From: Streptomyces sp. I6
GTDB lineage: Bacteria > Actinomycetota > Actinomycetes > Streptomycetales > Streptomycetaceae
Reading direction: 5' to 3'
Assembly (NCBI GenBank): GCA_003725745.1
Contig: RHDP01000001.1
Span: 3,914,501 to 3,978,500, forward strand
Length of the DNA: 64,000 bases
The first letter of the stretch is position 1. Each line of letters begins with the position of its first letter. The translations under genes were made by a program, and so were the position numbers. A model generated the notes under the pieces. It was not told the DNA's origin, searched no databases, and worked only from the letters and a program-made list of their open reading frames with translations. Shown here one piece after another: positions 39,570 through 53,065 of the stretch.

Positions 39570-40079
39570 TCGGGTCCGAACCGGGTCCGAACCGGGCCTG
39601 AAGGGGTCCGAACCGGGCCCGGACACCCGGCGCCGCGGTTCTCCGGCGGGGCCCCTGACACGGTGGAGCACCCGCGACGCGGGGGCGGGCAGGCCCGCGC
39701 GTCCCTCCGTTTGCCCGCTGCCCGTGGTCTCCGGCCGTTGCCTGCTGCCTGCTGCCCGTCGCCTCCGGCCGCAGTCCGCCCGCCCCCGTCCCGTCGCCCG
39801 CCCCTCTCGCCCCTCCCGGCCTGCGCCCATCCCGCGGGCGTCCGACGGTCTCCGGCGGTCTCCGCGAAGCCCAGAGCCGCTCGCGAGGCCGGGACGCTCC
39901 GCGCGGCGGTCACGGCGGCGCGGAAGACCGGGCCCCGGGCTGCCGGCCCCGGCCCCGGCCCCGGGCTGCCCCGCGGAGCAGGCCATGGCCCGTACGACCG
40001 CGGACCGCGCCGGAGGCACGAGAGGGGCCTCGGCGGCCTCCGGGGCCCCGCTACGGGCCTGCGCGGAGGGCCCCCGCGG
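39570..40079. other. 510-bp gap without a recognised gene
   Basis: Begins with three GGGTCCGAACC repeats (39571-39620). The rest is extreme GC, with open frames on both strands whose products are Pro/Arg/Ala strings typical of non-coding Streptomyces DNA. Confidence 0.6.
39571..39620 (+). repeat. three short direct repeats GGGTCCGAACC
   Basis: Copies begin at about 39572, 39583 and 39604, directly after the small acidic gene. Confidence 0.7.
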
Positions 40080-41309
40080 TCATCCGGCGGCGGGCGCGAT
40101 CCGGCCGGTGACCTCGCCGAGGCCGACCCTGACGCCGTCCGGGCCGGGCGCCCACGCGGTGATGGTCACCTCGTCCCCGTCCTCCAGGAACGTCCGCTTC
40201 CCGTACGGCAGCTCGAGCGGCTCACGGCCGTTCCAGGTGAGTTCGAGGAGCGAGCCGCGCTGGTGCACGTCGGGACCGCTGACCGTGCCGGAGCCGTAGA
40301 GGTCCCCGGTGCGCAGCGAGGCGCCGTTGACGGTCATATGGGCCAGTTGCTGGGCCGCGGTCCAGTACATGGTGGCGAAGGGCGGCTCGGACACGAGCTG
40401 CCCGTTGATGGCGACGGAGATACGCAGGTCGAGGCCGCCCGGCTCCTCGTCGCCCGAGTCGTCGAGATACGGCAGCAGGCCGAAGTCCCGGGCGGGCGGG
40501 GAGACGCGGGCCGCGTCCAGGGCCTCCAGCGGGGTGACCCAGGCGGCCACCGACGTGGCGAACGACTTGCCGAGGAACGGACCGAGCGGCACGTACTCCC
40601 AGGCCTGGATGTCGCGAGCGGACCAGTCGTTGAGCAACTGCAGCCCGAAGACGTGGTCGCGGAAACCGTTCAGCGGGACGGGCCGGCCGAGCTCGGACGG
40701 GGTGCCGACGACGAAGCCGACCTCCGCCTCGATGTCCAGCTTGACCGACGGGCCGAAGACGGGGGCCGCGTCGCCGGGGGCCCTGCGCTGCCCGGAGGGG
40801 CGGACGACCTCCGTACCGGACACGACGACGGTTCCGGAGCGGCCGTGGTAACCGATCGGCAGGTGCTTCCAGTTGGGCGTCAGCGGCTCGCCGTCCGGGC
40901 GGAAGATACGGCCGACGTTGGTGGCGTGGTGCTCGCTGGCGTAGAAGTCGACATAGTCGGCCACGTCGTACGGGAGGTGGAGGGTCACCGAGCCCAGTGG
41001 GAGGAGCAGCGGCTCGATGTCCCGGCGGTGGGCCGGCACCGTCACCCAGGCCGTGAGCGCCCGGCGCACGTCCCGCCAGGCGGTACGGCCCGCCGCGAGC
41101 AGCGGGCCCAGGCCGGGCTGCGCGAGCAGCGCCGCGTAGGGGGAGCCGAGGGCCTGCGCCGCGGCTCCGGCGTCGAGCACATGGCCGCCGATCCGGACCC
41201 CGAGCCGGCGCCGGTCCGGCTCGTCTGCCGTGGTGAAGACGCCGTACGGGAGGTTGTGCGGGCCGAAGGGATCGCCCTCGGCCAGATCGAGCGGGCTCTG
41301 CTCGGGCAT
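40080..41309 (-). CDS. fahA: fumarylacetoacetase
   Basis: A 409-residue hydrolase, last step of the homogentisate route of tyrosine and phenylalanine degradation: fumarylacetoacetate to fumarate and acetoacetate. N-terminal domain starts PFGPHNLPYGVF. The catalytic domain has YVDFYASEHHATNVGRIFRP, KLDIEAEVGFVVG with the metal-binding acids, and LLNDWSARDIQAWEYVPLGP. The ATG at 41309 begins the family; an upstream extension to 41495 is not similar. A CACGTTACGTG palindrome lies 35 bp upstream. Confidence 0.94.
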   Translation of the reverse strand: MPEQSPLDLAEGDPFGPHNLPYGVFTTADEPDRRRLGVRIGGHVLDAGAAAQALGSPYAALLAQPGLGPLLAAGRTAWRDVRRALTAWVTVPAHRRDIEPLLLPLGSVTLHLPYDVADYVDFYASEHHATNVGRIFRPDGEPLTPNWKHLPIGYHGRSGTVVVSGTEVVRPSGQRRAPGDAAPVFGPSVKLDIEAEVGFVVGTPSELGRPVPLNGFRDHVFGLQLLNDWSARDIQAWEYVPLGPFLGKSFATSVAAWVTPLEALDAARVSPPARDFGLLPYLDDSGDEEPGGLDLRISVAINGQLVSEPPFATMYWTAAQQLAHMTVNGASLRTGDLYGSGTVSGPDVHQRGSLLELTWNGREPLELPYGKRTFLEDGDEVTITAWAPGPDGVRVGLGEVTGRIAPAAG

Positions 41310-41343
41310 CGGTGCTTGCCTCGCTTTCCACGGGTGTGGAGGA

Positions 41344-41354
41344 CACGTTACGTG
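41344..41354. promoter_or_regulatory. CACGT/ACGTG inverted repeat upstream of fumarylacetoacetase
   Basis: CACGTTACGTG has perfect 5-bp arms around one T, 35 bp before the fahA ATG. It is a possible operator. Confidence 0.3.
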
Positions 41355-41529
41355 GAGTGTGCAGCCGGCGTCAGGGCCCGCCCGGACACCCGGCGCGGGG
41401 CCGCCCGGTCCGTGCTCCCGCCAGTCCGCGGTCCGGGGGATCCGCCCCTGCCAGGTGCGGTGGAAGACCACCTCGCGGCCGTGCCGGCACACCACCTCGT
41501 CGGTGGTGAGGAAGTGCTCCCTGCCGGAT

Positions 41530-42365
41530 CGGGCCAGGGCCCGATGCCCCCCGTGTCCGAGCCGGGTCCGGCTCCCGGACCAGCCGCAGGACGGTGTCGC
41601 GGTGCGGGTCCTGCCAGCCGCCGATCGCGAGGACCGCGGCCCGGATCGCGCCGTAGTCCTCGCACACGCTGCCGTGCCTCCCGTACTCGTCCCGGGTCCG
41701 GTGGGTCAGCCGCCAGGTGTGGTGGTGCGGCTCGAGCGCCTCCAGCCGGGCCTGCCGCAGCCGGAGCCAGTCGTCACCGGCATACCGCGGATCGGGCGGC
41801 CGGGCGCTGAGGGCGAGCAGGGTCGCGGCGCGGGAGGCGGTGCCCGCGGCGGTCACCGCGCCACCGAAGCGGTGAGCGCCGTTGCCGTCCGGTCGTCGGT
41901 GGAGCAGACCGTGACGACGGCCTTCAGCGGCTCCGGCGCGAGCGCAGCGATCCGCAGGGCGCCGGTGCCGCCCCAGGAGACCCCGACGGACATCCCGACG
42001 CTGCCCGTGCACCACGGCTGCCGGGCGAGCCGTTCGACGGCGGCGCCGTCCGCCGACACGGCCGCCGGATACCCGTCGCCGGGCACGCCCTCGCTGTCGC
42101 CTTGGCCGCGGACGTCGCCGCGCACGGACGCGTAGCCGTGCCCCGCGTACCAGGAGGGCGCCCGTGGTCCGATGGCGCGGCCTGGTGGCTCAGCCGGCGG
42201 GGCAGGTGCGCGATGGGGGCCGGGACGGGCTCGCCGGTGACCGGCCGCCAGACACGGCCGTACAGCAGGGTCGTACAGCAGGGTCGTGCCACCCGAGGAG
42301 TCGGGTACGGGGATCCGGATGTCGTCCATGCGGGTCTCGTACGGGTAGCCGGTGCCGGTCTTCAT
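41530..42365 (-). pseudogene. decayed CocE/NonD family acyl hydrolase
   Basis: Pieces of one alpha/beta hydrolase of the CocE/NonD type appear in order but in different frames. They include YPYETRMDDIRIPVPD, GRVWRPVTGEPVPA, WYAGHGYASVRGDVRGQGDS with the strand after beta 4, SVGVSWGGTGALRIAALAPE (nucleophile elbow, here G-V-S-W-G-G), TVCSTDDR, and further SVCEDYGAIRAAVLAIGGWQ, DPHRDTVLRLV. A 13-bp tandem duplication (42260-42285) is one cause. The middle after TVCSTDDR is shortened, and the C-terminal third is unrecognisable. This is true decay, unlike the single-base breaks elsewhere. Confidence 0.7.
42260..42285 (+). repeat. 13-bp tandem duplication inside the hydrolase pseudogene
   Basis: GTACAGCAGGGTC is present twice back to back; 13 is not a multiple of three, so it shifts the frame. 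Confidence 0.9.
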
Positions 42366-42648
42366 GACGGCCCTCCCGGCGGACTCGGCACACTGCTCCG
42401 GGGGCCCGCGCCCGCCGGGAGGAAGGGGAGGAGGCCGCGTTCCGCGGGCCCGAGTGCGCCCGTCCCCGCGGGCATGATCGAGATTCCGGACAAGGCTCCC
42501 ACATCCAGTCGTATCAGATGATCAAGAACATACCGGGGAGGCGGGAAGGCGCCCATGGTGATCGAAAGGCGACCGGATACGCTGACTTGAGTGGTGGCAG
42601 CGACACATCGACAATCCGTGTGATCGTCAGCAGACAGGAGTACCTCTC

Positions 42649-43659
42649 GTGACCGTCGTCGGGCCGTTCGGGCTGAGCGTGCGGGACCAGGCTCTTGAGG
42701 CCGATGTCCAGGCCGGATTGGCGGCCGTGGAGTCGGGGCTTCTCGATGCCACCAAGAGCGAGGTGCCCTTCATCACGGAGGCGGCGCAGCACCTCGTCCG
42801 GGCCGGGGGGAAGCGGTTCCGGCCGCTCCTGGTGATGCTGGCCGCCCAGTTCGGCGACCCCGACGCCCCGGGATTGGTGCCCTCGGCGGTCGTCGTCGAG
42901 CTGACCCACCTGGCGACGCTCTACCACGACGACGTGATGGACGAGGCCGAGGTGCGCCGCGGGGTGCCCAGCGCCAACGCGCGCTGGGGGAACTCCCTCG
43001 CCGTCCTCACCGGCGACTTCCTCTTCGCCCGGGCCTCGCACATCCTGGCCGACCTCGGCCCCGAGGCCGTCCGGATCCAGGCCGAGGCGTTCGAGCGCCT
43101 GGTGACCGGCCAGATCCTGGAGACGGCCGGCCCGCGCGACGGCCGGGACCCGGTGGAGCACTACCTGGACGTACTGCGCGGCAAGACGGGATCGCTCGTC
43201 GCCGTCTCCTGCCGTTTCGGGGCGATGATGTCGGGCGCCGACGAGCGGATCACCGACGTCCTCACCCAGTACGGCGAGCGTCTCGGCGTCGCCTTCCAGC
43301 TCGCCGACGACGTCCTCGACATCGCGTCCGACTCCCACGAGTCCGGAAAGACCCCGGGCACCGATCTGCGCGAGGGCATCGCCACTCTCCCGGTGCTGCG
43401 GCTGCGGGAGCAGGCGGCCGCACACGGCCGGCGAGAGGACCTCGAGCTGCTCGAACTGCTCTCCGGCGATCTGACGGACGACGCCCGGCACGCGGAGGCG
43501 CTGGCGAGGTTGCGGGTCCATTCCGCCCTGGCGCAGGCCAGGCGCGACACGGTGCGGGCCGCGCAGGAGGCCCGCGCGATGCTGGCGGCGCTCCCCGAGT
43601 GCACCGCGAGGGCCGCGCTGGAGGAGCTGTGCGACGCGGTGGTCCACCGCGCGGGCTGA
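42649..43659 (+). CDS. trans-polyprenyl diphosphate synthase (menaquinone side chain)
   Basis: A 336-residue trans-prenyltransferase, probably making the long (nonaprenyl-class) diphosphate used by MqnP. First Asp-rich motif YHDDVMDEAEVRRG (DDxxD, about residue 88), with preceding ELTHLATL; second motif QLADDVLDIASD. Small residues before the first motif and the HLAT pattern fit long-chain enzymes, but chain length cannot be fixed from sequence. GTG 42649, with ACAGGAG upstream. TACGCT at 42578-42583 may be the -10. Confidence 0.9.
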   Translation: MTVVGPFGLSVRDQALEADVQAGLAAVESGLLDATKSEVPFITEAAQHLVRAGGKRFRPLLVMLAAQFGDPDAPGLVPSAVVVELTHLATLYHDDVMDEAEVRRGVPSANARWGNSLAVLTGDFLFARASHILADLGPEAVRIQAEAFERLVTGQILETAGPRDGRDPVEHYLDVLRGKTGSLVAVSCRFGAMMSGADERITDVLTQYGERLGVAFQLADDVLDIASDSHESGKTPGTDLREGIATLPVLRLREQAAAHGRREDLELLELLSGDLTDDARHAEALARLRVHSALAQARRDTVRAAQEARAMLAALPECTARAALEELCDAVVHRAG

Positions 43660-43731
43660 CGCCCTGGCCACCGGAGCGGCCCCCTGCCGCCGGGTGGCCG
43701 AGCGAGGCTGTCACCGCGCGGGCTGACGCCC
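43645..43731 (+). repeat. 20-bp direct repeat that duplicates the synthase stop region
   Basis: CACCGCGCGGGCTGACGCCC occurs at the gene's end (about 43646-43665) and again at 43712-43731. The first copy contains the last codons and TGA. Confidence 0.8.
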
Positions 43732-43955
43732 CGACCGCCCTACCCCTACTGGAACCATGCCCGAACCGGCCCCCGTGTCATACCGCAGCAGTACGCGGAG
43801 TTGATTCCGGGGGCTGACGCGGGTGTCGGCGCGATTTGGTCAGATGGATGGCAACCACTCCTCACCGAAGCGACCGAAACGGGTGAGAATGGCGGCGCGG
43901 GGTGGACTCGTGCACTGGACGGATGACGCCGCCGATCACGGAGGTAGGGCACACC

Positions 43956-45209
43956 ATGGCACCGAAGGACACCGCACGGACCACCGACGAGGCGGGGGAG
44001 GGCAGCGCCGTCCGCCGGAAGGCGGCGCGCTACGCCGTCCCGGTCGCGGTGGCGGGGGTCGCCGCGGCGACCATCGGGCTCGTCCCGGCGCTCGCCGCGT
44101 CCGGTGACCCCGATCTGCCGGACGTCACGGCACAGGAACTCATCGAGAAGATCGCCGCGTCGGACGCGGAGCAGCTGTCCGGCACGGTCAAGATCAGCAC
44201 CGACCTGGGCCTCCCGTCGCTCGCCGGGCTGGCCGGGGACGCCGCGGACGGCCTCGTACCCGGCGCGGGGGAGGGCGGCTCGTCCGCCGCGCCCGACGCC
44301 AGGCTCATGGAGCTGGCGTCCGGCACCCACACGCTGCGGGTCGCGGTCGACGGCCCCGACCGGCAGAAGCTGTCGATCCTTGACGGCGCCGCGGAGTACA
44401 GCGTCATCCGCAACGGCGACGACGTCTGGGCCTACGACAGCGAGTCCGGCGAGGTTTACCACGGCGAGGACGCCGGGGCGGCCGCCGAGCGGGAGCACCC
44501 GGCCCCGCAGGAGCCTCCCACCACCCCGAAGGAGCTCGCCGACGAGGTGCTGAAGGCCGCGGGCGACACCACCTCGGTGACCGTCGACGGCACGGCCAGG
44601 ATCGCCGGCCGCGACGCGTACCAGTTGCTGGTGAAGCCCAAGCAGAGCGGCTCGACCGTCGGTTCCGTCAGGATCGCGGTGGACGCCGACAACGGTGTGC
44701 CGCTGAAGTTCACCCTGCTGCCGAGCAGCGGCGGAAAGGCCGTCGTCGACGCGGGCTTCACCAAGGTCGACTTCTCCCGGCCGCCCGCGTCGACCTTCGA
44801 CTTCACCCCGCCGAAGGGTGCGAAGGTGACCGAGGCGGACGAGCTCGACGGCCCGGAGAAGGGGGCGCCTCAGCACGGCGAGGGCCTGAAGGGCCTGAAG
44901 GGCGTCGAGGGCCTGGGGCCCATCGGCGAACACGGCCAGGGGGTGAACGTCATCGGCGAGGGCTGGACGACCATCGCCGAGATCAAGGCCCCCGGCGGTG
45001 AGGGTGCCACCGCCCCCAAGCCGGGCGACGCCCCGCCGGAGGCCCGGAAGTTCCCGGAATCCTTCGGGGACCGGGTGAAGGGCGACTTCGGCACCGGCAC
45101 GGTCTTCAAGACCCGCCTGGTCAACGCGCTGATGACCGACGACGGCACGGTGTACGTCGGCGCGGTCACGCAGGATGCCCTCGTCGGGGCGGCGAACGCG
45201 GCGAAGTAG
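43956..45209 (+). CDS. LolA/RseB-like exported protein
   Basis: A 417-residue protein. A basic N-terminus and hydrophobic segment (ARYAVPVAVAGVAAATIGLV, residues 28-47) form a signal or anchor. A LolA/LppX-type half-barrel follows: AQELIEKIAASDAEQLSGTV, LRVAVDGPDRQKLSILDGAA, EYSVIRNGDDVWAYDSESGE, and ADEVLKAAGDTTSVTVDGTA. The C-terminal ~110 residues are Gly/Pro-rich. Annotators call such proteins outer-membrane lipoprotein carriers or RseB-like sensors; in a Gram-positive the role is unknown. The ATG at 43956 has GGAGG. Confidence 0.8.
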   Translation: MAPKDTARTTDEAGEGSAVRRKAARYAVPVAVAGVAAATIGLVPALAASGDPDLPDVTAQELIEKIAASDAEQLSGTVKISTDLGLPSLAGLAGDAADGLVPGAGEGGSSAAPDARLMELASGTHTLRVAVDGPDRQKLSILDGAAEYSVIRNGDDVWAYDSESGEVYHGEDAGAAAEREHPAPQEPPTTPKELADEVLKAAGDTTSVTVDGTARIAGRDAYQLLVKPKQSGSTVGSVRIAVDADNGVPLKFTLLPSSGGKAVVDAGFTKVDFSRPPASTFDFTPPKGAKVTEADELDGPEKGAPQHGEGLKGLKGVEGLGPIGEHGQGVNVIGEGWTTIAEIKAPGGEGATAPKPGDAPPEARKFPESFGDRVKGDFGTGTVFKTRLVNALMTDDGTVYVGAVTQDALVGAANAAK

Positions 45210-45461
45210 GACGCCGGGGTGCGGGGCGGGTCCACCGCCTCCCGCACACCTTGCGCGTGCCCCGGCCCACGCAGAGATCAGAGGACTCACGAGGGGGCGG
45301 ACGACCGGCGTCGCCGCCATCGAGACATGCGGTGCGGATCGGCGGCGTGGACGCGGTTCCCCTCGAAGGACGTCCCGGTCTGAAGGCGCGGTGGCGTCCG
45401 GGTGGTGCGGGGCGGGGACGAGGTGGTGCGTCCGGGCGGTGCGGGGCCGACGCGGGAATGA
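45210..45461. other. gap between convergent genes
   Basis: No gene seen; GC-rich with repeated GTGCGGGGC motifs. It ends in the palindromic terminator of the minus-strand aminopeptidase gene. Confidence 0.5.
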
Positions 45462-45495
45462 CCGCATGCGCACACGGTGTCGCGTGCGCATGCGG
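45462..45495 (-). terminator. terminator of the M28 aminopeptidase gene
   Basis: CCGCATGCGCAC (45462-45473) and GTGCGCATGCGG (45484-45495) are perfect 12-bp arms with a 10-nt loop, 30 nt past the stop at 45525. Confidence 0.8.
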
Positions 45496-45524
45496 CCCGT
45501 GGGGGTGGGTCCGGAGCCGGTGGT

Positions 45525-47035
<1,511 letters not shown>

Positions 47036-47120
47036 GGGTTCGATACGCGGACATCGTGGATCAGCTGTCCCCGCACGGTGCCGGGAGCGGGATCCGTTCG
47101 GCGCCGCACCGGGAGGCCAC

Positions 47121-47182
47121 GCGAGCCGCTGTCGGGACGGGGCCTGGCTTTGCGAGCCGCTGTCGGGAGGGGGCCTGGCCTT
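47121..47182 (+). repeat. 31-bp tandem repeat, two copies
   Basis: GCGAGCCGCTGTCGGGA followed by GGGGCCTGGC, repeated at 47121 and 47152 with two or three substitutions. Confidence 0.85.
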
Positions 47183-47362
47183 CCCTCCCGGTTCCCTCGA
47201 TCCCCCCGTTGCCGCCGATACCCCTGCTACTGCCATTGCCGCGGATACCGCCGCACCGCCGATACCCCAGATGCCGCCGGTTCCGCTTGTTCCGGCGGTA
47301 AGGACGGCGGCGTGGGCCGTACTTCCCCGGGCGTGGCCCGCTCCCGGAGCGTCGGGACGCCG

Positions 47363-48367
47363 TCAGGCGGCGGGCTCCGGACGCCGTCCGGAAGCCCTCT
47401 CCGGGGTCGCCGGTGCTTCGGGCGGCGAGTCCGCGGCGGCCGCGGCGCGGGCCTCGGCCGCGAGCCGCGCCGCCTCCGCCCGGACGCGCCGGGCGTTGCG
47501 CAGCGCGTCCCAGGTGAGAAGGGTCAGCGCCAGCCACACCAGCGAGAACCCGGCCCACCGCTCGGCGGGCATGGCCTCGTGGAAGTAGAGGACGCCCAGC
47601 AGGAACTGGAACACCGGTGCCAGGTACTGCAGCAGCCCCAGCGTCGAGAGAGGTACCCGGATCGCGGCCGCGCCGAAGCAGATCAGCGGCACGGCGGTGA
47701 CGATCCCGGTGGCGGCGAGCAGTGCGGCGTGCCCGGTTCCGTGCGCGCCGAAGTCGGCCGCACCCCGGGAGCCCAGCCACAGCAGATAGGCGAGGGCCGG
47801 CAGGAACTGCACCGCCGTCTCGGCCGCCAGCGATTCGAGGCCGCCGATGTTGGTCTTCTTCTTGATCAGCCCGTAGACGGCGAACGTGAAGGCCAGGACC
47901 AGCGAGATCCAGGGCGGCCGGCCGTACCCGACCGTGAGCACCAGCACGGCGGCGAAGCCGATACCGACGGCCGTCCACTGCGCGGGCCGCAGCCTCTCCT
48001 TCAGCAGGAGCACGCCCATCGCTATGGTGACCAGGGGGTTGATGAAATAGCCGAGCGACGCCGCCACCACCTGGCCCGCGTTGACCGCCCAGATGTAGAC
48101 ACCCCAGTTCACCGTGATCACTGTGGCGGCGACAGCGATCAGGCCGAGCCTGCGCCGGTCGCGCAGCAGGGGGCGGATCCATCCCCAGCGGCGCAGCGCC
48201 AGCAGGGCGATCCCGACGACCGCGAGGGACCAGACCATGCGATGGGCGAGGATCTCGACGGCGCCGGCCGGCTTCAGCAGCGGCCAGAAGAGCGGGACGA
48301 GGCCCCACATCCCGTAGGCGCCCATCCCGTACAGCAGGCCCATGCGCTGCTCGTTGTCCGCCTTCAC
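47363..48367 (-). CDS. rarD: EamA family transporter RarD
   Basis: A 334-residue ten-helix drug/metabolite transporter. RarD signatures: GLLYGMGAYGMWGLVPLFWP at the N-terminus, EILAHRMVWSL, and NWGVYIWAVNAGQVVAASLG, YFINPLVT. The last ~45 residues are an Ala/Arg/Glu-rich cytoplasmic tail. The family is linked to chloramphenicol sensitivity by name, but the true substrate is unknown. Confidence 0.9.
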   Translation of the reverse strand: MKADNEQRMGLLYGMGAYGMWGLVPLFWPLLKPAGAVEILAHRMVWSLAVVGIALLALRRWGWIRPLLRDRRRLGLIAVAATVITVNWGVYIWAVNAGQVVAASLGYFINPLVTIAMGVLLLKERLRPAQWTAVGIGFAAVLVLTVGYGRPPWISLVLAFTFAVYGLIKKKTNIGGLESLAAETAVQFLPALAYLLWLGSRGAADFGAHGTGHAALLAATGIVTAVPLICFGAAAIRVPLSTLGLLQYLAPVFQFLLGVLYFHEAMPAERWAGFSLVWLALTLLTWDALRNARRVRAEAARLAAEARAAAAADSPPEAPATPERASGRRPEPAA

Positions 48368-48647
48368 CGAATCTCCTGCCGCACCGTGCCGCCCTGTCCC
48401 GGTCGAAGGTAGCGCCGGTCAGGGCGCGATGTCATGTTCGTATCGCCATACGGTCATGACCGAGCCGCCCGGCGGTGGGCCTGGACCACCGCTCCGGTCT
48501 TCTGACCGTGACGGACTTCTCCACGGCGACGGACTTCTGACCGTGACGGACTTCTCCACGGCGACGGACGTATTCACCGCGACGGTCTTCCTGGTCGTGG
48601 CGGTCTCCCCGGGCGGGGTGGCCCGCGGGACGGGCCGGACACGACGG
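48368..48647. other. gap upstream of rarD and downstream of korB
   Basis: No gene seen apart from the 35-bp tandem repeat listed separately. Confidence 0.5.
48500..48569 (+). repeat. 35-bp perfect tandem repeat, two copies
   Basis: Unit TTCTGACCGTGACGGACTTC followed by TCCACGGCGACGGAC, at 48500-48534 and 48535-48569. A degenerate third copy follows (about 48570-48595). Confidence 0.9.
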
Positions 48648-48678
48648 GGCCCGGACCCCCTGAGCGGGGGTCCGGGCC
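48648..48678 (-). terminator. terminator of korAB
   Basis: GGCCCGGACCCCC (48648-48660) and GGGGGTCCGGGCC (48666-48678), perfect 13-bp stem with 5-nt loop, 25 nt past the korB stop. Confidence 0.85.
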
Positions 48679-48702
48679 GGTGTCCGACGGGGGTGCCGTG
48701 CG

Positions 48703-51703
<3,001 letters not shown>

Positions 51704-51906
51704 TGAACTGGACCTCCCTCGAGGCGGCTGGTTCGCGGCCGGCGCACCGGTCGCTCCAAGGTCAACCCTACGTCCGTGGGTACGGCCTTCCCGGGACCGC
51801 TCACATGTCGGACGTCGATCTGAGATGCCGCCGTGTCCTGGCTTGCCATGTTCCGTTCGCCCCGGTCTGTCCACCGGGAAGGTTCCCGGCGATCGATCGC
51901 TACTAA

Positions 51907-51921
51907 CTGACAGAGTGTCAG
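51907..51921. promoter_or_regulatory. palindrome, candidate repressor operator for korAB
   Basis: CTGACAGAGTGTCAG has perfect 6-bp arms (CTGACA/TGTCAG) around GAG, in an AT-richer stretch about 200 bp before korA. This shape is common for TetR-family sites. TTAGTA adjoining it on the minus strand could be a -10. Confidence 0.45.
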
Positions 51922-52089
51922 GTATTCATGGTTCCGGACAGGTGAGCGCGGCCGGTACACGCCGACTGCCGCCGTCACCGAGAGTGAGTCCGGGTCCGGC
52001 GCAGGCGCCGCTCGGGGCTTCTCCGCCGCGCCGCTGCTCACGGTGAGCTGCCGGTCGATCGCACCGGGGCACCGGGGCGCAGGGGCCGT

Positions 52090-52215
52090 GCGGTGGCAGC
52101 GCGGCCGGACGGCCGCGCGCACGGCCTCGTCCGGGCGGGCCGGGGTATCCGCACGTCGACGACGACGACGTCCGGAGGGCCGTCCCGAGCGGGCGGATCC
52201 CTCGCCGGCCCTGAT
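52090..52215 (-). pseudogene. possible relic of a NarL-type response regulator receiver domain
   Basis: On the minus strand PPDVVVVDVRIPRP is followed, in the next frame, by ARPDEAVRAAVRPRCH. Together they resemble the phospho-Asp strand and following helix of LuxR/NarL-type receivers ('PDVVVLDVRMPPxxxDEGLRAA'). No start, output domain or other receiver motif is seen. It may be chance. Confidence 0.25.
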
Positions 52216-52609
52216 CGGCGCGCATGCGTCCCCCTCCTGCGTCCCGCGTCCGGTCGCCCACAGCATCGCACCGTTCGCACGGCCGGGCGGGCGTTTCGCG
52301 TGCCCGGGGTCGCGGGGTCGCGGGGCGATCGGGCGCGGTGCCGGGTCACTGGCCCGGGGCCGCCTCTCGGGTGCGGTCCCCGGGACCGGGGCACGGCGTG
52401 GGCACGGGGTGACGGTGGGCGAGGGGCGGGCGCCAGGAGGCGGGGTGGCCGGGAATGCCGGCGGGGCCCGGTGGCCGGTAATCCGCACGGACGCATCCGT
52501 GCAGGTCATGGGGTGCGTGGGCGGGCGGGAGCGGAGGCATCCGCACCGGCGGGATATCTGTTCCGGTCCGATGACTGACACGCCTGCTTACCGTTTCTTT
52601 AACAGGGCC

Positions 52610-52615
52610 TAGACT
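52610..52615 (+). promoter_or_regulatory. -10 element TAGACT of the nuo2 operon
   Basis: TAGACT with TTACCG (52588-52593) as a weak -35 at 16-bp spacing, in an AT-rich patch. Predicted start about 52622, leaving a ~40-nt leader to GTG 52661. Confidence 0.5.
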
Positions 52616-52660
52616 CCCGTGCGTACAGATCGTCGAACGGGCAGGGAGCGAGGGGCGGAC

Positions 52661-53065
52661 GTGCGGACACTTCCCGAATCGTCGACCGTGCTCGCGGCCG
52701 ACTACTTCCAGAGCTACTCGGTCGTCGGGCTGCTCGCCGTCGTCGGCGTGCTCTTCGTCGCCGTGGCGTTCGGCGCGGGACGGCTGCTGCGGCCGGTCGT
52801 GCCGACGCCGGAGAAGCTGCTCACCTACGAGTGCGGGGTCGACCCCGTGGGAGAGGGCTGGGCGCACACCCAGGTCCGCTACTACGTGTACGCCTTCCTC
52901 TACGTGATCTTCGCAGTGGACTCGATCTTCCTGTTCCCGTGGGCCACGGTCTTCGCCGCGGCCGGATACGGGGCGACGACGCTCGTGGAGATGTTCATCT
53001 TCCTCGGCTTCCTGGCCGTGGGAATTCTCTACGCATGGAAGAAGGGCGTCCTCACATGGACGTGA
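52661..53065 (+). CDS. NADH-quinone oxidoreductase subunit A, second copy (NuoA2)
   Basis: A 134-residue paralogue of the NuoA at 22949 with the same three-helix plan. Conserved loop [20 protein letters not shown] and [11 protein letters not shown]; the acidic helix-2 motif is VDS rather than DIE. The start was placed at GTG 52661 with GAGGGG six bases upstream; a GTG at 52619 is at the predicted transcription start. The 3' end overlaps nuoB2 by 10 bp. Confidence 0.9.
   Translation: MRTLPESSTVLAADYFQSYSVVGLLAVVGVLFVAVAFGAGRLLRPVVPTPEKLLTYECGVDPVGEGWAHTQVRYYVYAFLYVIFAVDSIFLFPWATVFAAAGYGATTLVEMFIFLGFLAVGILYAWKKGVLTWT

Larger units (their letters stand above)
51704..52618. other. ~0.9-kb divergent upstream region of korAB and nuo2
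   Basis: No intact gene. It contains the CTGACAGAGTGTCAG palindrome (51907-51921), a possible response-regulator relic (about 52090-52215) and, near 52585-52605, an AT-rich patch before the nuo2 promoter. The long open frames here give Arg/Pro/Gly-rich products on both strands. Confidence 0.55.
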
